In this document: positions 42,419 through 52,365 of the stretch, piece by piece
Layout of the letters: every line of letters starts with the position of its first letter
Numbering within the stretch: position 1 is the stretch's first letter
Source of the DNA: Sciurus carolinensis
Lineage: Eukaryota > Chordata > Mammalia > Rodentia > Sciuridae
Length of the DNA: 64,000 nt
Direction of reading: 5' to 3'
NCBI RefSeq assembly: GCF_902686445.1
Contig: NC_062214.1
Coordinates: forward strand, 90,004,738 to 90,068,737
The notes under the pieces: model-generated
Database searches by the model: none
What the model saw: only the letters and a program-made list of their open reading frames with translations
What the model was told of the DNA's origin: nothing
Position numbers and translations under genes: made by a program

Positions 42419-45400
42419 GTGAGAACAGGAGAGTGGGCACTTCTTTGGGATTGAGTGTGTTTAATTATTAAAATGGAAGAGACCAAGGAGGCCCAAGATT
42501 GGGGGACTAGACTGGCGATATTCAGGGAACCGCTGTGAGCTCAGAGATGTCATAGGACATCTGAGTATGACAAGGTTGTAGGACTCTTCTGTGCTTCTCA
42601 TGTATAATCCCAGAACCTGAATAAGCAAGAACAGGTAATGCGAGTTCAGGCCATAATAAAAGAAGAGGAGACCAGGAAAGGAGATTTAAGAAGGCAAAGT
42701 AGGCCTGGCGCGGTGGTGCATTACTATGATCCCAGTGGTTTGGGAGGCTGAGGCAAGAGGATTGTGCGTTCAAAGACAGCCCCAGCAATTTAGCAAGATT
42801 CAAAGCGACTTATCGAGACCCTGCCCCAAAATAAAATATATTTTAAAAGAGGGGGCGGGAGCTGGGGATGTCGCTCAATAGTTAAGCACCACCCCTGGGT
42901 TTCAATCCCTGGTCCAAAAAAACAAAAACAAAAAACAAAAAAAGGGTGGGGGAGTAGAAGTGTATTAATGTATTTGAGGAGAAATGAAGTGGTCAGCAGT
43001 GTCCAGTCAACATTCCCATCGGGTGAGGGGAACATGTGGGTGGTCTAACAATTGTTTTTGGACTCGGGCAAACCCCACTGCTGACCTCAGGGTTTTGAGT
43101 CTAAGCTAGCGAGAAACTAGCATTGGTTGGGCAGGATTTTGCTTGGATGTTTTGAGGTGAGAGTTTTGTGATAGGAGAAGTGAGAAGAAAAGTTGGATGA
43201 GAGAACCAGAAACATTCAGGAAACCAGGGGAGGAAGCTGAGGGAGGATCCAGATCCAGTCATGGGGGGGGGGGGGGTCTTCAGGGCACAAGAAGAGACCT
43301 AGACCCCAATAGTTGTTGGCAAGATCTCCAGGGGAACCAGGGCTGTCCAAAGGTTCCAGGGAGTGAAGCCAACAGAGAGAGGAAGAAATACCCTGGTCTG
43401 TATTGCACACAGATCAAGAAGGGTGGGAGCAATTTCTAGGGGTGGGGGTGGGAGGAGGCTCTGAGACAGCCCTGTCCCCACCAGGAAGCCCCAAGGTGGC
43501 CCCTGCCTGTGAAGAGACTGAGCTTGCTCCCCACCAAGCCACAGCTTTCTGAGGAACAGGCTGCTGTGCTAAGGGTTGTCCTGAAAGGCCAGAGCGTTTT
43601 CTTCACTGGGAGCGCAGGTAGCAGGGGCAGAGTCAGGGTTGAGGGGACAGTGGTGGGGCAGGATGGAAGAACAGGCAGCCCTGACTTTGTCTCCTGTTCA
43701 GGGACTGGGAAGTCATATCTGCTGAAGCGGATCCTGGGCTCACTGCCCCCCACAGGCACTGTGGCCACTGCCAGCACTGGGGTGGCAGCCTGCCACATTG
43801 GGGGCACTACCCTCCATGCTTTTGCAGGTAAGTGGGAGCCCGTGGGGCTTGAAATAAGAGCAAGTCAGGCCTCTGGGGAGGAGGGAAAGCAGGTCAGCAT
43901 TGATGGAGGCCTGGTCTCAATCTAGGCTTAGTAGTTTGATTCACAGGCATTGGCTCAGGCAAGGCTCCCCTGGCCCAGTGTGTGGCTCTGGCCCAGCGAC
44001 CAGTCGTGCGGCAGGGCTGGCTAAACTGCCAGAGGTTGATCATTGATGAGATCTCTATGGTGGAGGCAGAACTGTTTGACAAGCTGGAGGCTGTGGCCAG
44101 GTTAGTACATACAGTGAGTAACTAATAACTATGGCCAGAATCTGATTATTTCCCAAGTGGAACCTGTCTGCCTAACTTCTAAAGCACTCCCTGCTCCCCT
44201 CCAGAGCTGTCCGCCAGCAGAACAAGCCATTTGGAGGGATCCAGCTCATCATCTGTGGGGACTTCCTGCAGCTGCCACCAGTGACCAAGGGCTCCCAACC
44301 CCCTAAGTTCTGCTTCCAGGTACCACTCACCTCCTGGTCTTGCCCCTGGGGTGGGCATCAGCTATGTTCCCAGACCCACCCCCACCCTGACTCCAACAGG
44401 CCAAGAGCTGGAGGAGGTGTGTGCCAGTGACCCTGGAGCTGACTGAGGTGTGGAGGCAGGCCGACCAGACCTTCATCTCTCTGCTGCAGGCTGTGAGGCT
44501 GGGCAAGTAGGTCCTGGGATGAGGAACTAAGCACAGGGACCCAGGGTGGTGGGAGAGATGCCTATTCTTGGCAATAAGCAGTCTACTGAAAGGGGAGTCT
44601 TAGGTAGGACACTGGTCAACTCAGGACTGATGGTAGTCAATGACTCCAAAAACATGGTCCTTCCAAGTCTCCAGTCTCCCTCCAGTTTGAATTCCTATCA
44701 CCCAGCACAAAGACTGGCATAGAGTAGGTGTCAGGAAAGAAAAATGGATAGACAGATAGACATGCAGGGATTTGGAGATGTCAATCTCCCCATTTCAGAT
44801 GCAGAAACTGGGTCAAAAAGGTGAAGCAACTCATCCAAAGTTCTGTTCAGTAAATGGCTGAGCTGGGACTTGAACCCAGATCTGTGTCTAAAACCCAAGC
44901 TCCTTCTACTTTTAGAGCCTGTAGGATCAGGGTCAATTGGTAGGGAAGAGAAGGTTATCTAACCTGCTGAAGTTAAAAATTAAAGTGCTGTGGCTATCTT
45001 AAAGTGGAAATGGAAAGGAAGCCAAGAAGGTGGAAGATGGGCAGAGCTGGACCTAGAGAGATAGGTCTGACTGGGATGAGACTCAGGTGAGGAGTCTATG
45101 CCTAGGGAACCTTGTTGCAGATATTGGAGGCAGGTGGGAGGGGCACGGCACACACTGACACAGGTGGGGAAGGCCTAGTGGCAGAGATGATTCCAAGCTA
45201 ATCCCACTTGACTGCTATTGCATCTGGGCCTCCGTGTGAAAGTGGCTTGACACTAGGGAAGACAGAAATACAGGCTAGTTATTTCATCCAAGGCAGCAGG
45301 CAAGTGGCTAGAAAATTGTATCTTGGAGGGCAAGCTGATGACAGGGTAGCCAGTATTATCTACATCAGTGTCTTGTTCCAGGCCTGTAAACTTCTGGCTT

Positions 45401-48400
45401 GTGTTCACTCATCATATCCAACTTCCCAGGGACACTGTGGGTGGGTGTCCACTGTAGGTCAGCACCTACTGGAGGACAGACACAGGAAAGGGTGCTCACA
45501 TGTGATCACAGCCAGCACCCCTGACCCTACGCTCATTCTCCATATCTAGGGTCCAAGTGGAAAAGGGACAAATTGGCCAGCCTGGGAGCTAGCAAATCTG
45601 GCCCTGGTACCCTTTTCCAGTGCTCAGTCCCAACTTATTGCCTGCTGCTCTGACCATACTGACCATGTTCCCCACCTTCTCTGGCGTTAAGTGAGCTCTG
45701 CCCTGACAGCCTAGCCCCCACAGGTGCTCCGATGAGGTGATCCGCCAGCTCAAGGCCACAGCTACCCACAAGGTAGGGCGAGACGGAATTGTGGCCACAA
45801 GGCTCTGCACCCACCAGGATGACGTGGCCCTCACCAATGAGAGACGGCTGCAGGAGCTGCCAGGTAATTAGGGATCCAGGGCTAGACAAAACCAGCTGGG
45901 AGGGGCCATCAGACAGGTGTAGCCCTGGGGCAGCCTGGGCTCATGGGGTCATTTCGATATCAAGGCTCTCAACCCCTGTGGCCATAAAGGCCCTTACATT
46001 TGCAGATGTAACTGTGATCTTAAGAGGTTTGGCGAACTGATTCCAAACACCCAGCTAGGTCTGGGCTGCCCATATCCCATACTATGGTCTAATATGTGTT
46101 TTTAGAAGCTGAGCCACAAGTCAGTGATTCATAATCCTGTTTTTCCATCTCTCTTTTTCCAGGTGAGGTACATAGCTTTGAGGCTTTGGATAGCGATCCT
46201 GAGTTAGCCCGGACCCTGGATGCCCAGTGTCCTGTCAGTCAGCTCCTTCAGCTAAAGCTGGGAGCTCAGGTGAGTAGGGAACTAGGTCTAGATCCTTGGA
46301 ATCTGGACTGTCTTGTATGGGCCTCCCCAATCCTTATCCCTCTGCCCAGGCCATTCTGTAGCCAGTACACCCAGTTGTGACCTCACAAAAACCTCCATCC
46401 AGTTTTCATCTACTTTTCTATCTCAGTTTTCCACTGTCCTCCTCTTCTTACACCTGGAGCTCCTCCAAGGAGCAATGTCACTTTGGGCAAGTCCCTTCCC
46501 TTTGCTGAAGCTCAGTTGCCTTGTTTCTAAAATGGGGAGTGAAATAGCTCCCTGCCAGCTGTCTTTAGTTGTGTACCTTATAGATGGCTGAGTCCTCATC
46601 CCTCCCATAACAGTGGGGTGAGCAGAGTGGGAGACTTTCCTTCGGGCCCAGAGGGTACCCAAGGGGAAAACAAAGGATAGTGTGGCTGAGACCGGGGCTG
46701 GCAGGACCTAAGGCCATCCCTCACGATCTGTGACCCCACAACAGATCAGATCCTATCCAAAGCCCTGTGATATAGGTGACCTCACAGGCTTTACCTCTTC
46801 CTCCTGAGGCCAACTGAGCAAATGTATTCCCCTCTGACACAGGGGGAAACTGAGATCCTGGGAATTAAGGCTACCTGCCCCAGGGGTCAGAGTTAGATGG
46901 TGGCAGAGCTGAGGATTGGGACTGGGTGCCCCTTAACAATAGGCCCCTGCCCTTGGCCTCTGATAGTGACTGCTGAAGTTGAGCCAGGTGTAGGGACAGG
47001 GCCCTTTGCCATCCCTCAAGCCTTCCTTCCCCTCAGGTGATGCTGGTGAAGAATTTAGCTGTGTCCAGGGGCCTGGTGAACGGTGCCCGAGGTGTGGTAG
47101 TCGGGTTTGAGACTGAAGGGCGAGGTAAGTGATGGGGAAGGACAGTTGTATTGTGGGTTTGTAGCAGAGCCCTGGGGAAAGTATGGGAGGAAAAGGCCAA
47201 AGGCCTCTCCTCCCAGCCACAAAGCAGGACTGAAAGGTTGGACTTCTTTGTGCCTTCTTCAGGGCTGCCCCAAGTGCGCTTCCTGTGTGGAGTCACTGAG
47301 GTCATCCGTGCTGACCGCTGGACAGTTCAGGCCGCTGGGGGCCAACTCCTCAGTCGCCAGCAGCTGCCCCTCCAACTGGCCTGGGCGATATCCATCCACA
47401 AGAGCCAGGTGACCACTCAGTGCAGGGGTGGGGACAGAGCAAGGCAGAAAGTAGACAGCATATGCCTGGGACACATTGGGGTGTGTGCCTTGAAGGCCTT
47501 ATGGCCTATGACCTAGATGGAAAGTTCCAGATCAGGAGTAGAATAAACCTTTATCCCCTCCCCCCCAGCCCCAGAATAAACCTTTCTTTAGTGGATTTCC
47601 CAGTGCTTCTTCTTAAATCCAGGGAAGGATATAAGTCACTTCCTCTTTGTCATTTGCTGAGCCACTACCAGATACATTAATCCCTACAAAAATAGTATGA
47701 AACTGGGTGCAGTGGTGCATGCCTATAATCCCAGTGATTTGGGAGGCTGAGACAGGAGGATCCCAAGTTCAAGGCCAGCCTCAGCAATTTAACAAGGCCC
47801 TAAGCAATTTATCAAGACCCAAGCTCAAAATAAAAAGGGCTGGGGATGTGGCTCAGTGGTAAAGCACTCCTGGGTTTAATCCCCAATACAAAAAAAAAAA
47901 AAAAAAAAAAAAAAAACTCCAAGAAATGTAATCAATAATCATTCCACTTCACAAAGAACACTGAGGGACTGAGGAACTTGTCCAAAGTCACACAGCTAGG
48001 GAGTGTGGGAGCCAGTATTCAGCTGGGTGGCCTAGAGCGTGAGCTCTTTCCTTTCACCCCCTTTCTCAACTCCTACCCTGGATCCATGTCCCCCTATATT
48101 TAGGCCCCATCTGCTGTCAGGCTTTCCCTCTGCTAGAGTCTCTCTGGACTAAGTGAAGAGATCTGGAGGCAGTCACTGGGCTGGTGAAGTATCAGCTTTG
48201 GGTACAGGGGACTCCAGGCTAAGCTGTCTCTATCTCTGTCTCTCTCTCTCCCAGGGCATGTCTCTGGATTGTGTGGAGATCTCTCTGGGAAGAGTATTTG
48301 CCAGTGGTCAAGCCTATGTGGCCCTTTCCCGAGCCCGCAGCCTACAGGGCCTGCGTGTGCTGGACTTTGACCCCATGGTAGTTCACTGTGACCCCCGTGT

Positions 48401-49107
48401 GCTGCACTACTATGCCACCCTGCGGCAGGGCAGAGACCTCAATATGGTAAGAGGGAGTCAACCACAGGAGGCTGAGGCAGGAGGACAGCAAGTTTGAGGC
48501 CAACCTGGGCAACTTAACCAGACCCTGTCTCAGATCTTTTTTAAAAGGGCTGGGAGTCAGACACCGTGGCACATGCCTGTAATCCCAGTGGCTCAGGAGA
48601 CTGAGACAGGGGGATTGCAAGTTCAAAGTCAGCCTCAGCACAAGTAAGGCGCTAAGCAACTTAGTGAGACCCTGTCTCTAAATAAAATACAAAATAGGGC
48701 TGGGGATGTGGCTCAGTGGTCAAGTGCCCTGAACTCAATCCCCGGTACCAAAAACAAAGGGCTGGGAGTATAGCTCAGTAGTGGAGCACTTGCCTAGCAT
48801 GCACTGAACCCTGGGTTCAATCCCCAACACTATTAAAAATAAAGCGGCGGGGCACCTAAGGGTGGGCCTGTGGTTTTGGCAGGCTGGGAGCAGTAACAGA
48901 GGGAAGGCCCAAAAGAACCCTGGTGTGGCAGAGCCCTCTACTGGCTCCTTTGGGGGATGGAGGTAGGAGGAAATAAACGCTGGCCTCTAGGCTGTGGCCC
49001 TGGGGAATAGCAAAAGCTTGTGATTAGGTTTTTTGGCTCTGATCCAGGAATCCCCAAATGATGAAGATGCAGCCTCAGACCAGGAGAACATGGACCCAAA
49101 CCTCTGA
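41861..49107 (+). CDS. PIF1: PIF1 5'-to-3' DNA helicase (twelve coding exons)
   Basis: Joined exons: 41861-42418, 43485-43617, 43702-43827, 43947-44100, 44205-44319, 44400-44506, 45724-45863, 46163-46269, 47037-47124, 47263-47408, 48255-48446 and 49048-49107. The total is 1926 bases, 641 codons plus TGA, the human PIF1 length as I recall it. All introns are GT/AG and phases match throughout. The N-terminal domain (about 1-180) precedes a superfamily 1B helicase core. Walker A is GSAGTGKS at 228-235, Walker B DEIS at 306-309, motif [11 protein letters not shown] at 342-349, motif [12 protein letters not shown] at 549-559 and motif VI YVALSRA at 579-585. The protein ends [12 protein letters not shown]1 unwinds G-quadruplexes and RNA-DNA hybrids, opposes telomerase and also acts in mitochondria (family knowledge). 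Catalytic motifs are intact, so the gene should be functional. Confidence 0.97.
42701..42935 (+). repeat. B1-dID SINE in a PIF1 intron
   Basis: gcctggcgcggtggtgcatt to ttcaatccctggtcc and an A/C tail. Confidence 0.85.
43262..43276 (+). repeat. Short poly(G) tract in a PIF1 intron
   Basis: A G run upstream of the second coding exon. Confidence 0.85.
43485..43617 (+). CDS. PIF1: PIF1 coding exon (residues 187-231, start of helicase core)
   Basis: The acceptor is CCCACCAG and the donor GTAGCA. It encodes [15 protein letters not shown], the Q-like motif LSEEQAAVL, and FFTGSA, the first part of Walker A. The P-loop is split by the following 84-base intron. Confidence 0.95.
43702..43827 (+). CDS. 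PIF1: PIF1 coding exon (residues 231-273, Walker A lysine and motif Ia)
   Basis: It supplies [12 protein letters not shown], including catalytic K234, and the motif Ia segment [20 protein letters not shown]. The donor is GTAAGT. Confidence 0.95.
43947..44100 (+). CDS. PIF1: PIF1 coding exon (residues 273-324, Walker B)
   Basis: The acceptor is GATTCACAG. It encodes [17 protein letters not shown] and then [18 protein letters not shown], with Walker B D306 and E307. The donor is GTTAGT. Confidence 0.95.
44205..44319 (+). CDS. PIF1: PIF1 coding exon (residues 324-362, motif III)
   Basis: It encodes [19 protein letters not shown] followed by [14 protein letters not shown], the motif III block. 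The donor is GTACCA. Confidence 0.95.
44400..44506 (+). CDS. PIF1: PIF1 coding exon (residues 363-398)
   Basis: The acceptor is TCCAACAG. It encodes [19 protein letters not shown] and [16 protein letters not shown]. The donor GTAGGT follows AA, so codon 398 becomes Lys (AA+G); the human residue here is, from memory, Arg. Confidence 0.94.
44760..44915 (-). repeat. MIR in the long PIF1 intron (44507-45723)
   Basis: cccatttcagatgcagaaac, ggtgaagcaactcatccaa and ctgggacttgaacccagat give a clear reverse MIR. The rest of the intron is unassigned. Confidence 0.7.
45724..45863 (+). CDS. PIF1: PIF1 coding exon (residues 398-445)
   Basis: After a 1.2 kb intron, the acceptor CCCCCACAG opens [19 protein letters not shown], then [19 protein letters not shown], which belongs to helicase domain 2A. 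The donor is GTAATT. Confidence 0.95.
46163..46269 (+). CDS. PIF1: PIF1 coding exon (residues 445-480)
   Basis: The acceptor is TTTTTCCAG. It encodes [19 protein letters not shown] and ends LQLKLGAQ, just before the conserved VMLVKN strand. The donor is GTGAGT. Confidence 0.94.
47037..47124 (+). CDS. PIF1: PIF1 coding exon (residues 481-510)
   Basis: It encodes [19 protein letters not shown] and [11 protein letters not shown], the conserved 2B-adjacent segment. The donor is GTAAGT. Confidence 0.95.
47263..47408 (+). CDS. PIF1: PIF1 coding exon (residues 510-558, motif V)
   Basis: It encodes [19 protein letters not shown] through [15 protein letters not shown], with motif V Lys and Ser/Gln intact. 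The donor is GTGACC. Confidence 0.95.
47701..47917 (+). repeat. B1-dID SINE in a PIF1 intron
   Basis: aactgggtgcagtggtgca to ttaatccccaatac and 27 A residues, a little-decayed tail. Confidence 0.9.
47940..48040 (-). repeat. MIR-like fragment
   Basis: gaggaacttgtccaaagtc and acacagctagggagtgtgg. Confidence 0.55.
48255..48446 (+). CDS. PIF1: PIF1 penultimate coding exon (exon 12; residues 559-622, motif VI)
   Basis: A (TC)n-rich tract and a CCCAG acceptor precede [38 protein letters not shown] and [14 protein letters not shown]584 is the motif VI arginine finger. Part of this exon recurs as a decayed copy at 49996-50069. The donor is GTAAGA, and SINE sequence begins only 15 bases into the intron. 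Confidence 0.95.
48462..48552 (+). repeat. 5'-truncated B1 directly after PIF1 exon 12
   Basis: It begins at caggaggctgaggcagg, lacking the B1 head, 15 bases past the exon 12 donor, and runs to gaccctgtctcagatc. Confidence 0.75.
48553..48756 (+). repeat. B1-dID SINE
   Basis: cagacaccgtggcacatgc to tcaatccccggtacc. Confidence 0.85.
48757..48845 (+). repeat. ID SINE
   Basis: gggctgggagtatagctcag, cacttgcctagcatgcact and ttcaatccccaacac. Confidence 0.85.
48972..48977 (+). terminator. AATAAA within the last PIF1 intron
   Basis: A canonical hexamer lies about 70 bases upstream of the last coding exon. Its use would give an intronically polyadenylated transcript lacking the final 19 residues. 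It may simply be chance. Confidence 0.2.
49048..49107 (+). CDS. PIF1: PIF1 last coding exon (residues 623-641)
   Basis: The acceptor CTCTGATCCAG precedes [19 protein letters not shown] and TGA at 49105-49107. The acidic tail matches the human C-terminus. Confidence 0.94.
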   Translation, partial: ESPNDEDAASDQENMDPNL

Positions 49108-49562
49108 GCCTTGGCTGTAAAGAGAAGACAAAGAATGATCTCCCCAACCTCTAGCTCCCTAGTGGGCCAAGGTCCCAGGGAATAACTGGGGGAGGGGGCC
49201 AGTGTCCCTCTGTTCCTTCTTGGGGATTCTCCACCTCCTGGCAGGGCTAAAGGAAGCGAGCTTCCCAACACCTACCAGCTGTGCCACAATTTGTCCTGAA
49301 TAAGCTACTTCCAGGATCAGAAGTAACCCTTTCTGTGCCAGTTGGGAATGGGTTCAGTGGTGTCAGAGGACGAAACTTTCGGCAAAGACTAGACATACAG
49401 CCACAGAATCCTGAATGTCCCTCCTTCTAGGTTGCAGAAGGGAAAGGCAGCAAAGACAGATGCTTCAGGGAGCCACATCAGGCCTCTCCAGCCAGGGTCC
49501 ATTTTATGTTGCTATAACAAAACACCTAAGGGTGAGATATTTTATAAAGAAAAGAAAGTTTG

Positions 49563-49783
49563 TTGGTGGGCATGGTGGTACATGTCTGTAATCCCAGCAA
49601 CTCAGGGATTACAGGGAGGCTGAAGCGACAGGATTGCAAGTTTGAGAGCCTCAGCAACTAAGCAAGGTCCTAAGCAATTTAGCAAGAACCTGTCTCAAAA
49701 TAAGAAATTTTTAAAAGGGCTGGGTATGTAGCTAAGTGGTTAAGCACTGCTGGGTTCAATCTCTACTACCAAAAAAAAAAAGA
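49563..49783 (+). repeat. B1-dID SINE inserted in the LTR
   Basis: tggtgggcatggtggtacat to tcaatctctactacc and a poly(A). The gtttgtt motif on both sides is a possible short target duplication. Confidence 0.85.
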
Positions 49784-49935
49784 GAGTGAGAGAGAGGTTT
49801 GTTTAGCCTACAGTTCTGGAGACTCAAGAGCATGTTGCCAGCATCTGCTGAGCTCTGGTAGGTCTTCTTGGCAGATGATCAAATGGCAGGGGGACATGCT
49901 AGCATGATCACAGGGCATGTGAAACAAGAAGCAAG

Positions 49936-50182
49936 AGATGGGCCAGGTGAGATGGGCACCTATAATCCCAGCGACTCAGGAGGCTGACCTAGAGCCTGGA
50001 TTGCGTGGAGAGCTCTGGGCCGTGTGTTTGCTAGTAGTCAAGCCTGTGTGGCCTTCCCCAGGCCTGCAGGAGTCCAGCTTCAGCAACTTGGCAAGACCCT
50101 GTCTCAAAATAAAAAATAAAAAGGGCGGGGGATGTAGCTCAGTGGCAGAGCACCCCTGGATTCAATTCCGGTACAAAAAAAA
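49936..50182 (+). repeat. B1-dID SINE with foreign insert
   Basis: The head is gggccaggtgagatgggca. The body is interrupted at about 49989-50079 by sequence resembling PIF1 exon 12, then continues through the linker and ID part to a poly(A). Confidence 0.85.
49996..50069 (+). pseudogene. Decayed partial copy of PIF1 exon 12 inside a SINE
   Basis: About 61 of 77 aligned columns match 48264-48340 of PIF1 exon 12, read by eye, same orientation. In the exon frame it begins LDCVES, then a 2-base deletion shifts the frame and the next codons include TAG TAG, so it is noncoding. It replaces part of the body of the B1-dID at 49936-50182: the SINE sequence runs to ...caggaggctga before it and resumes at ...cttcagcaacttggcaag after it. 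Confidence 0.75.
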
Positions 50183-50546
50183 AAGCAAGAAATGGGGAAG
50201 AGTCTGGCTTGCTCTTTTCATAACAACTGCTCTGGAGGGAACTGATCCACTCCTCCCACACCTGACTTACTCCTGTGGGACAGCATTAATCCACTGAGAG
50301 GGCAGTGCCCGCATGACTTAATTACCTTCTGCCATACCTACATTTTAAAGATTATATCACCTCAGCACCACTACACTGGAGACCAAACTTCCAGTACATA
50401 AACCTGGAGGAGACTCATACCAGGTACAGGACAAAGATAGAGAACACAACTTGAGTTATCTCCACAGCTGGGCTCAGCCTAGCACGGCCCAGAGCAAACA
50501 CCCTCCTGAGCCTTACCTGAGAACATACGCCAGTCAAATGTGTGCC

Positions 50547-50549
<3 letters not shown>

Positions 50550-50601
<52 letters not shown>
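50550..50601. repeat. (CA)n microsatellite
   Basis: About 26 CA units with one AAA interruption at 50588-50590. Confidence 0.95.
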
Positions 50602-50603
50602 TT

Positions 50604-50726
50604 ATTTTAGTTGTAGGTAAACACAATACCTTCATTTTACTTATTTTTGTGTGATGTTGAGGATCAAACCCAAGGCCTCACACGTGCTAGGCAAGCGCTC
50701 TACCACTGAGCCACAACCCCAGCCGT
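50604..50726 (-). repeat. ID SINE, long form
   Basis: The cacacgtgctaggcaagcg block and T-rich 3' extension are preserved. The adjacent CA repeat may have grown at its tail. Confidence 0.8.
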
Positions 50727-50817
50727 CCATGTGCCCATATTTTAAGGTGCTTTTTGCAGGGGAAATAGTGTTCTGGGGCACTGAAATGGTTGTTCCTGGG
50801 TTGTGTTTATTTCAGCA

Positions 50818-50823
50818 AATAAA
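50818..50823 (+). terminator. PIF1: Candidate PIF1 poly(A) signal AATAAA
   Basis: The hexamer sits in ttcagcaaataaacctgtg, followed by the GU-rich tgtgattgtg expected of a downstream element. Confidence 0.45.
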
Positions 50824-50840
50824 CCTGTGATTGTGTAATC

Positions 50841-51316
50841 TCTGGGCCTCCTGTCTCCTCTCTCCCCACCATGAACGTGCACACACAGGTATGTGTTCGT
50901 GTCACAAGGGCTGTGATCACAGCACCCATATGTGAGGTTTTGTTAGTATCATTGGTCATTTGGAAAGCCGAGTTATTTGAGGCTGGTGACTAATAATGAA
51001 ATGACAAAGTGAATCACCATCATCCAATAGTCAGACAGGGACACACTAGAGCATTTCTGTTGGCCCTGCTGGGGTTCTGGCTTTATATCCTGATGGGGAA
51101 GATGTCATCAGGACTAACCAGTTCCTCAAGAAGTGTGATGGAAGCTGCTCAGGGGTCCTCACAGGCTAGCTAGAACTGGCAAGTTTCTCTGCTTATGACT
51201 AAAAGGTATCAATTCTGGGTGGAAAACATGGGCTATAATGGAAGCGAGCATCATCAGCTACAGGTGTCTTTCATTAATAAAAGAGCGCTATAGCTACTTA
51301 AATGTAAAATCACCAC
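50841..51316. other. Unique DNA after the PIF1 transcript
   Basis: No gene or repeat is recognised. Confidence 0.4.
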
Positions 51317-51503
51317 CAGGCGCAGTGGTGCAACCTGTAATCCCAGAAGTTCAGGAGGCTGAGGCAGGAGGATCGAGAGTTCAAAGCCAGCCTCAGTAAT
51401 TTCTCAAGGTCCTGTCTCTAAATAAAATATAAAAAGGGGCTGGGTATGTGGCTCAGTGGTTAAGCACCCTGGTTCAATCCCTAGTACCAAAAAAAAAAAA
51501 AAG
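51317..51503 (+). repeat. B1-dID SINE
   Basis: ccaggcgcagtggtgcaac to tcaatccctagtacc and poly(A). Confidence 0.9.
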
Positions 51504-51925
51504 TAAAATCACCAATGATGGGAGAAATTTAGAATAATAAAATCAACTTGGTTGCTGGAGGACACAAAATCTAGGTGCTCAGAGGCTCTTATCCCTGTCT
51601 GGAAGAACCATCAGGGGTCCGAGTAAACAGAGGGTAGGTGCTCAGGAAGTGACTGGCTATGTGGTGGAGGCCATTGACATGAGGGCTCAGTGCTATGTTG
51701 GTTCAGAGAGGTTATAGGGCTCCACATGGCAGGTCTGTGGAAGAAGTAGAGCAAAGTCCATGGAAAATGAGCAATGGTTTTAACTCAGGAGACATAACCT
51801 GGCTTTCCTTCCTGATTTTGCCATTCACAGCTATGTAAGTTTAGGCTGCTACACAATTGTTAGTCCTTCCTCACCTGAAAGGTATAGTGCTAACTGTTCT
51901 TTCACTCAGTGTTGTTAGGCCAACA
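51504..51925. other. Unassigned intergenic sequence
   Basis: A weak MIR-like phrase lies near 51830. Nothing else is seen. Confidence 0.35.
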
Positions 51926-52010
51926 GGGGCTGAGGATGTAGCTCAGTGGTAGAGCACTTGCCTACTTGCATGAGGCCTGGGGTTCAATCCCAGCCCTACT
52001 GAAGGTGGTG
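51926..52010 (+). repeat. ID SINE
   Basis: ggggctgaggatgtagctc to ttcaatcccagccctac. Confidence 0.85.
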
Positions 52011-52100
52011 GGGGGGGAAGCCAGCCATTTGGCAGGGACTCCATCAATAGCTATCACTAATACACTAATATTTATGATCACTATTGATCATTTCTGTGAA

Positions 52101-52260
52101 GTTTTTTTTTAACCTTTATTTTGTGTATTTAGTTTTTTGTTTGTTTGTTTGTTTGTTTTTTGTTTTGTTTTTTTCTTTTTTTTTAAGTGGTGCTAGGGAT
52201 GGAACCCTGTGCCTCAGGTGTGCTAGACAAGCGCTCTACCATGGAGCCACAACCCCAGGT
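52101..52260 (-). repeat. ID SINE with (TTTG)n tail
   Basis: A T/G-rich tract then ggtgctagggatggaaccc to ggagccacaaccccagg. Confidence 0.8.
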
Positions 52261-52365
52261 CAGACATGCACTTTTTTTTCATTTTTTTTTCTTTCCTTTC
52301 CTCTGCCCCTCTCCCCTCCTTCTGTGAAGTTTGTAGAGCATAGTTCTGTCCAGTTCCTACACAGC

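Larger units (their letters stand above)
49497..50410 (-). mobile_element. ERVL-MaLR LTR remnant (MST/MLT type)
   Basis: gttgctataacaaaacacc, attttataaagaaaagaaag, tacagttctggagactcaa and agagggcagtgcccgcat follow a reverse MaLR LTR. It is broken by SINEs at 49563-49783 and 49936-50182. No coding sequence remains. Confidence 0.6.
49108..50840 (+). other. PIF1: Probable PIF1 3' UTR, expanded by retroelements
   Basis: The first canonical AATAAA after the stop is at 50818-50823, followed by a GT-rich stretch. Removing the LTR and SINE sequence between about 49497 and 50725 leaves roughly 500 bases of unique sequence, a reasonable ancestral 3' UTR. A shorter transcript using a variant signal such as AATAAG near 49298 is possible. 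Confidence 0.45.

Noticed and set aside
41914..42486. Open frames of 178-185 codons on both strands over the first PIF1 coding exon
   Set aside because: They overlap the recognised PIF1 N-terminal frame in other frames and arise from its high GC content.
49497..50410. Possible retroviral coding remnants next to the LTR
   Set aside because: Only LTR-type noncoding phrases are present, interrupted by SINEs; no gag, pol or env-like frame is seen.
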